This document shows positions 58,801 through 64,000 of a stretch of 64,000 nucleotides of DNA, piece after piece; positions within the stretch are counted from its first letter, which is position 1; every line of letters starts with the position of its first letter. Location of the stretch: positions 248,001 to 312,000 of the forward strand of contig JAMXBD010000172.1 of assembly GCA_024138025.1 (NCBI GenBank), written 5' to 3'. A program made the position numbers and the translations under genes. The notes beneath the pieces are model-generated. The model was not told where the DNA came from, did no database searches, and was given only the letters and a program-made list of their open reading frames with translations. This DNA comes from Combretum micranthum. Its lineage: Eukaryota; Streptophyta; Magnoliopsida; Myrtales; Combretaceae.

Positions 58801-61316
58801 AACATATATGTATCATATCTATTTATTCATTTTATAAGTAAAATTAAATATATATATTTTTAATAAACATCTATTTAAAAATAATAAAATATAATATCAA
58901 AATGAATTCAACAAATCATAAGCACCCTATTAATTAATGAAACTGAATCCTCCTTGGTGTCATCTCCACTCCCTCCTTTTCTTTTTGGTTGTTAGTGCAG
59001 GTAATGACCAGTGTCCTTCTGATTTAATTATTCCAAATACTACATGAAATAATTTCACAACCATTATATTCGTACAATCATATCAAGTAGATATATAATA
59101 ATGAGATTTTAGGTTCAATTATATAACGTGTTGGTATATATATATTTAAATTTATAAGGTGAGTTAGGTCCACATGTACGTGTACGACATGAAATAATGT
59201 AAAAAAAGAGAACAGAACATTATTATATGCAAAGTTTCACGAATCCATCATATAAAACAGGAAGAAAAAAAGTATACTTACCACTTTGATTCCTCTAAAA
59301 TCGCAGTGAGCGCACCTTTTCGTGAAAGAACATGTCCAGTTGTGGTTTGGACTGATTAGGATGCTTACGTGACATTATATGCTATTTATGGTACAAATAA
59401 AATAAATTATAGTACTTTATTTAAGAATATTATTTTTCCATGATTGTTGATTTTAGGTATTAATAAAATTTATGGCAAATGATTTTATAATCTTATAGCA
59501 TTCAGTTTAAATCCTTATTATTAAGGTATCGAGTTTGATTTTTTTTGTTATGTATTTTGATGATCTATGTGGTTGATAACTTTTGTGGCCAATCGAAAAA
59601 AAAAAAAGTTGTGAATGTGGAAATAAATTGTTGGGCCTTTTTGTATATGAATATTGTGGATGAGTTCGTCTTGAATAGCCCTGTTTGGTTGGTGTAGTTC
59701 ATTTATTCATTTATTTTTTAAGTTTTTTCTGAACCGGTTTCAAATAGGTTTTTGGAATACAATATAAAAAGGGAAAATATAATTACGTCTATATTTATCT
59801 TATAAGCAAAATACATAATATATCTCTATGAAAATAAATTTATTTTTCCTTTATTTTGTTTTCTTATTTTTATTTTTATTTTTTAGGTATACATTGAAAA
59901 CTAAAGAAGTATTAATGTTTTCTTTTTCTATTAAATTAACTTTCCTACCCTAAATTAATTCTTTAAAATAAATGAATATTCATTTCCCAACTTTTATTCT
60001 CCCATCATCATTTTCACCATAATTAGAGTAAGATATATGTAAATATACATATATAACTTAATTATCAGTTAACGTATTATTGGTAATTACACATCACATA
60101 TACAATACATGTTATGTGTATTACCCATCAAATATTTTTTCCTCTCTCTCTAATCATCAAATTTTAAATATTTGGTGTGTGTTTGAATATCATATACAAA
60201 ATGGATTAAAAAAAAAAAAAGATAAGCATCATAGATTAATCATTGTGTGTGTGTGTATTCAACTTCAAAATGTAATTCTTTATAAAATTGATACATAGAA
60301 CTTTTAATGGTGATCGCAAGATATTATATTTTAGCTTAATTTAATTGACAGATAATGACTAATATGTACCTATGAAATGTAATGATGCTTAAGGATTAAT
60401 GTCATATGTATCAATGAAATGATACTTATACATAGAAAATAATACTTCTAAGGATTAATGTCTTGTGTACCTATGAAATGCAGTGGATTGAAATGAAAAG
60501 AAAAAAAAATATTATGGATTGAAAAATGAAATCTCATAGCCCACTCTCTCTTATTTTTTATACGTTATCTTGATATGTCATATTTCATCAAATACACATA
60601 TATATTTGTGTGGGAAGTTTATAAGGTACTAAGGTCATCATTATATAAGGACTTCCAATTGACAACACTGGATCCTATACATTTCAGGTCACACTTGATC
60701 GTTGCAAAATTTGAGCTTGGAGACTTAATAATCTTTACCAAATCTAGTAGGTCCAAATTTCATTAATTGCGTTAATACCATGTTTCTTTCGCGACCACCA
60801 ACTCATAACAAAATCAATTAATTTTGACCAATTGTTGGTTTTTGGCTATTCATTTGCTTTGACTTGAATCTTCTTATTTATGCACGGAAAAAAAAAAAAA
60901 AATAAATCTCCATATCCTTAGTAGGTAAATAGTCTTAAATGTCTGTCAGTTGATTGCTGCCTTGCACGTGTCTTTTCGTGATTACGAGTGAAAATATGCC
61001 CAAAAACCATTTTCACTAATTCGTTTGTTTGATTTAAAACATGATAAATTATCATCTTACACGTGGAGGGAAAGACTGAGAGAAACTATTGCAATTCTTG
61101 TGAAATATTTCATATCCAATAACATAAGGAGGAATGTTGAAAAGGGCCGAGGAAGTAAATATAAGCAATTCTTAATTAAGCAAGAGTGACTAGACTATTA
61201 AGAAGTGACTGACCATAAAACCAGGATCCACTACAGCTTGGCCAGGATAAGTCAAGACCCGTTTCAGACATGTAACAACAGGATCCTCACTTGGGTTTAA
61301 ACCCAATTGGAAAAGG
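55873..61316. other. Long AT-rich intergenic region
   Basis: The first few hundred bases are the TRM promoter and leader side. The remainder has no recognisable protein, RNA gene or clear transposon. Microsatellites include (TC)/(TA) at 57806-57835, a (TA) run near 57511-57523 and (GT)n at 60244-60257. Open frames here are all under 90 codons and low-complexity. Confidence 0.5.
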
Positions 61317-61485
61317 AGTTTGCTGTCCAAATTTGCTGTTTTTTTTGTCTCTTAAATAAATATTTCACATGTATTAAGTAAATTAAAAAATAAAAAAATT
61401 CTAAAATAAATGAAGCACTTATAACTCATATTACATGTTTATTCGAGAAACACAATAGAAACAGCAAATTTGGGATAGCAAATTC
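61317..61485. mobile_element. MITE with ~45-bp terminal inverted repeats
   Basis: The left arm AGTTTGCTGTCCAAATTTGC then TGTTTT, and the reverse-complemented right arm AGAATTTGCTATCCCAAATT then TGCTGTTTC, match over about 45 bases with small indels. The element is 169 bp in total and non-coding. Flanking bases do not show an unambiguous target duplication, so the superfamily is not assigned. Confidence 0.75.
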
Positions 61486-61499
61486 TTATCTAACCGACT

Positions 61500-62250
61500 G
61501 GGTTGGAGGCACGTAGACTTCTCCATAGTTTCAAACCAAATCAAATCAGAATCAGAATCACCCATTTTGAGCATTAAAATTGAGAAACTAAGATCGAAAC
61601 CGTCTTTTATGGTTCTAGTTTGGATCTAGAACCATGAAGCGACATCTTTTATATTTTTCAAGTTAAAATTTAAAATGATAAATAAATGGATTTCAATTTT
61701 AGTAAGATAAATTTTAAACTCAAAATAATATTAGATATAAGAGTGTTAAGTATTTAACCAATTTTCTTTTTTTTTTAATTTATTTAGTGTGCGCATTTAT
61801 TTATATACAAACACATCCAAAATTAATTGCAGTAATGTAATGTGAGATTATAAAATACTCTAAAGGCTAACAAGAAAATTAAATATAAAAAGTCTTATAT
61901 TGTTAAAAAAAAAGGATTTTGCTTTTAGAAAAAGTTTATGTAAATTAAATTATAAATGCTTTTAGGTTATATTTATTTGTTGTGTTATTGATTATGTAAT
62001 AAATTTTGCTATTAGCATAAAATAGTTTTAAATATTAATAAATATATATTTAATGTTATATTTAAATTTTTTCTCTAATTTTTTTCTTCTTTTTTTTTTA
62101 ATGTAATTAGCTGGAACCTTTGGTTCATCCAGTTTTGGGCTAAAGAACTACTAAGTATCATAAAACTAGCAGTTCCTAGCCGATTAAGAAACGACCAACT
62201 AATTCGATTTGGTTCTTAATTCGAAACCAAACTAGGCGCTTGTTTAGAAG
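61500..62250. mobile_element. Possible second DNA element with inverted AACCAAATC motifs
   Basis: Near the left edge, CAAACCAAATCAAATCAGAA and GGTTCTAGTTTGGATCTAGA occur. Near the right edge, the opposite-oriented TTCGATTTGGTTCTTAATTC and AGCAGTTCCTAGCCG are found. Such GGTT/AACC subterminal repeats are common in plant hAT-like non-autonomous elements. The limits are guesses. Confidence 0.3.
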
Positions 62251-64000
62251 CATAGTACCTGTGGACCCAACTATTTTATGTAGTTCTACACCAAAACTTT
62301 AGGGAAAAAGAAGAAAGAAAGAAAAGCAAGGAAAGAATCAAACAAAAAACATAGCAAATGAATATTATATAATTAAATGATATATAAAGTTTAAATTATT
62401 TCCATCATTTAATGTATTATGAATAACAATGTGTGTGTATTTAAAGCATGTTTTGTTAGTTTAGTTTATATAGACTTCTATAAAAGAAAAATCTCATGCA
62501 AATAATATGAGACTAAGTTGGATGGGGTTGTATATAAAAAAGGTTTTTCCGACTTATTTTTACTCTATTTTTAACATTTTATAATTCATTCTTTATATTT
62601 TTTGTTTTTGTTTTAAGTTATTTTATTTATTTTATAGAAACCCTACTATTTGGGTCACAGAGCCAAGACTCGAGTCTAGGACCTAATGAGTCTAAGATTC
62701 AGCACCAACATGCCTTAGTGTTGGTTCGAGCCTTAGGTCTCCATTTCTTAATTTTGACCTATAGGGTAAGGTGTCGAGTCGCTAGTTCTAGACGAGATCC
62801 TAAGTCTACATGCAACAATGCATTTAGCAACTTTGAGCAAGATTCATGATGTTTTTATTGAGTTATAAATGTTTTAAATGAAAAGGAATGAACATTTGTA
62901 TATACATTTTGGAACCTATTTTTTACTATTGGATGACTTCAAAGATTGATAGATGAGATAAACCTTTTAGGACGTGTTGGATCGTTATAGTGATTAATAA
63001 AAGTAATTCTATTCTCATAAGCCTAGATATAAGAACCTTCTTGGTAGGCATCGCATAACCCAAGCCCATGAATTAATCTTCGATTCACACAAGCTTACTG
63101 AAAAAGACTAAGAGCAAATAGAATAGTCGCAGATCTTCGTTCCAATTCCACTAAACCAATTTTTTCTATTACATTTTAATTTATGGAATTGACCCTTCGG
63201 TTCTATCACTAACCCAAGTCCAAAATAAATTATTGATGGGTAAATTATATCCACCACTTTTATAAATTTTATAGATCATACGGACACACACTACTTTTTG
63301 AAAATATAACTCTTAAACCTGTTTTTGCTTACATAAATTTTTACGTGACACTGATGGTAAAGTGGCATAGCCGTGTCGTCTTCAAATAATCATTAATAAT
63401 AATAATATTAAAATATTATGATTGCAAATAAATTAATTAAGTAAAATAAATCGGTAAAAATAAAATGAATAAATGAAGCCTTCGAAAAGCATTTGTAATT
63501 GCCAGAGCAATGCCGACCATATCAAACTCCATTACATCTTCATGTTCACCTTTTAACTTTGAAATTGTTAGCTAAGTTGTCCATTTTTAAACTATTATCA
63601 AACTCCCGTAGCTGCATAGGCTGGCTCCCGGGTATAAGCATTCAGCATTTAGCATGGTAATGAGTTTGCAACCATCCTAAAACACCGTTTGAGGAGTCTA
63701 CGAATGTATTATTGGGATGAACTGGCAAGCACCCCAAAGACTAAACTTTATCAAATAATTAATAGTAACAATAACTCTTCAATAGTATCAAATACGCATC
63801 ATAATAAAAACAAAATTTAACATAATAAAAAGGAAAGTTTAACTTATAAGAAAGGAATCGAAACTTCCAATAAAACCTAAAAGAATAATAACAGACAGTT
63901 TCAAGACTCATAGGCTAGAAGTACAAGTTACTTTATGTTACTGACTTTTTATTTTAATGTTATATTTATGTTGCGTTTATTTGTAAAGACTGAATAGGAT
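62251..64000. other. Non-coding right end of the window
   Basis: AT-rich. A less AT-rich patch at 62640-62820 has several short inverted motifs (GACTCGAGTCTAGGACC and relatives) but no open frame. No gene was recognised up to the right edge. Confidence 0.45.

Noticed and set aside
1..64000. A new defence, metabolic or secretion gene cluster
   Set aside because: The window has only four host genes from unrelated families plus relics. Nothing co-oriented or co-functional was found, so no such system is claimed.

Overview
This window looks like nuclear DNA of a flowering plant, probably a eudicot. It is very AT-rich, its genes have GT-AG introns rich in A+T, and it carries plant-only gene families (COV/LCV, LOB-domain, FAR1-related, TRM/DUF4378). 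Decayed plant LTR retrotransposons, a LINE relic and many MITE-like repeats surround the genes. No species can be named from the sequence.

Layout. 1-5.7 kb (minus): five exons of a COV/LCV (DUF502) membrane protein; its last exon must lie beyond the left edge. 5.7-14.3 kb: gene-free, with a MITE-like copy, a 27-base poly-G run, a dead LINE 3' end, a ~310-bp tandem duplication and an old LTR-like fragment. 14.33-22.79 kb: an LTR retrotransposon with both LTRs and a perfect 5-bp target duplication (GCTTG). It keeps a broken gag and protease and the start of RT, has lost most of pol, and carries a decayed antisense reading frame plus several tandem arrays. 23.5-24.05 kb: a FAR1-related (FRS) pseudogene fragment. 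25.5-26.6 kb: a two-exon LOB-domain gene. 28.06-33.99 kb: a decayed Copia element. 34.0-34.7 kb: a MITE-like element and a triplicated ~175-bp unit joined by dinucleotide repeats. 35.6-41.0 kb: a Gypsy relic (two short LTRs, gag, protease) whose gag is split by a ~2.9 kb insertion containing a ~1.8 kb LTR-like block. 42.8-48.3 kb: a 71-bp repeat, a ~2 kb element with self-complementary ends, two inverted-repeat MITEs and a third dispersed repeat. 51.36-51.97 kb (plus): an intact LC8-type dynein light chain gene. 52.5-55.9 kb (minus, convergent with it): a TRM-like DUF4378 gene. 55.9-64.0 kb: AT-rich DNA with one clear MITE and no recognised gene.

The four host genes act separately: membrane trafficking and vascular patterning (COV/LCV), transcription (LBD), an LC8 hub protein, and cortical microtubule organisation (TRM). 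They do not form a pathway.

The most consequential observation is about sequence quality or gene decay. Three of the four host genes (COV, LBD, TRM) carry single- or two-base indels inside conserved coding sequence. Reverting them restores the family motifs and also makes the spliced lengths exact multiples of three. Most lie in short homopolymers, so assembly indels are at least as likely as real pseudogenes. This changes how those genes should be annotated.
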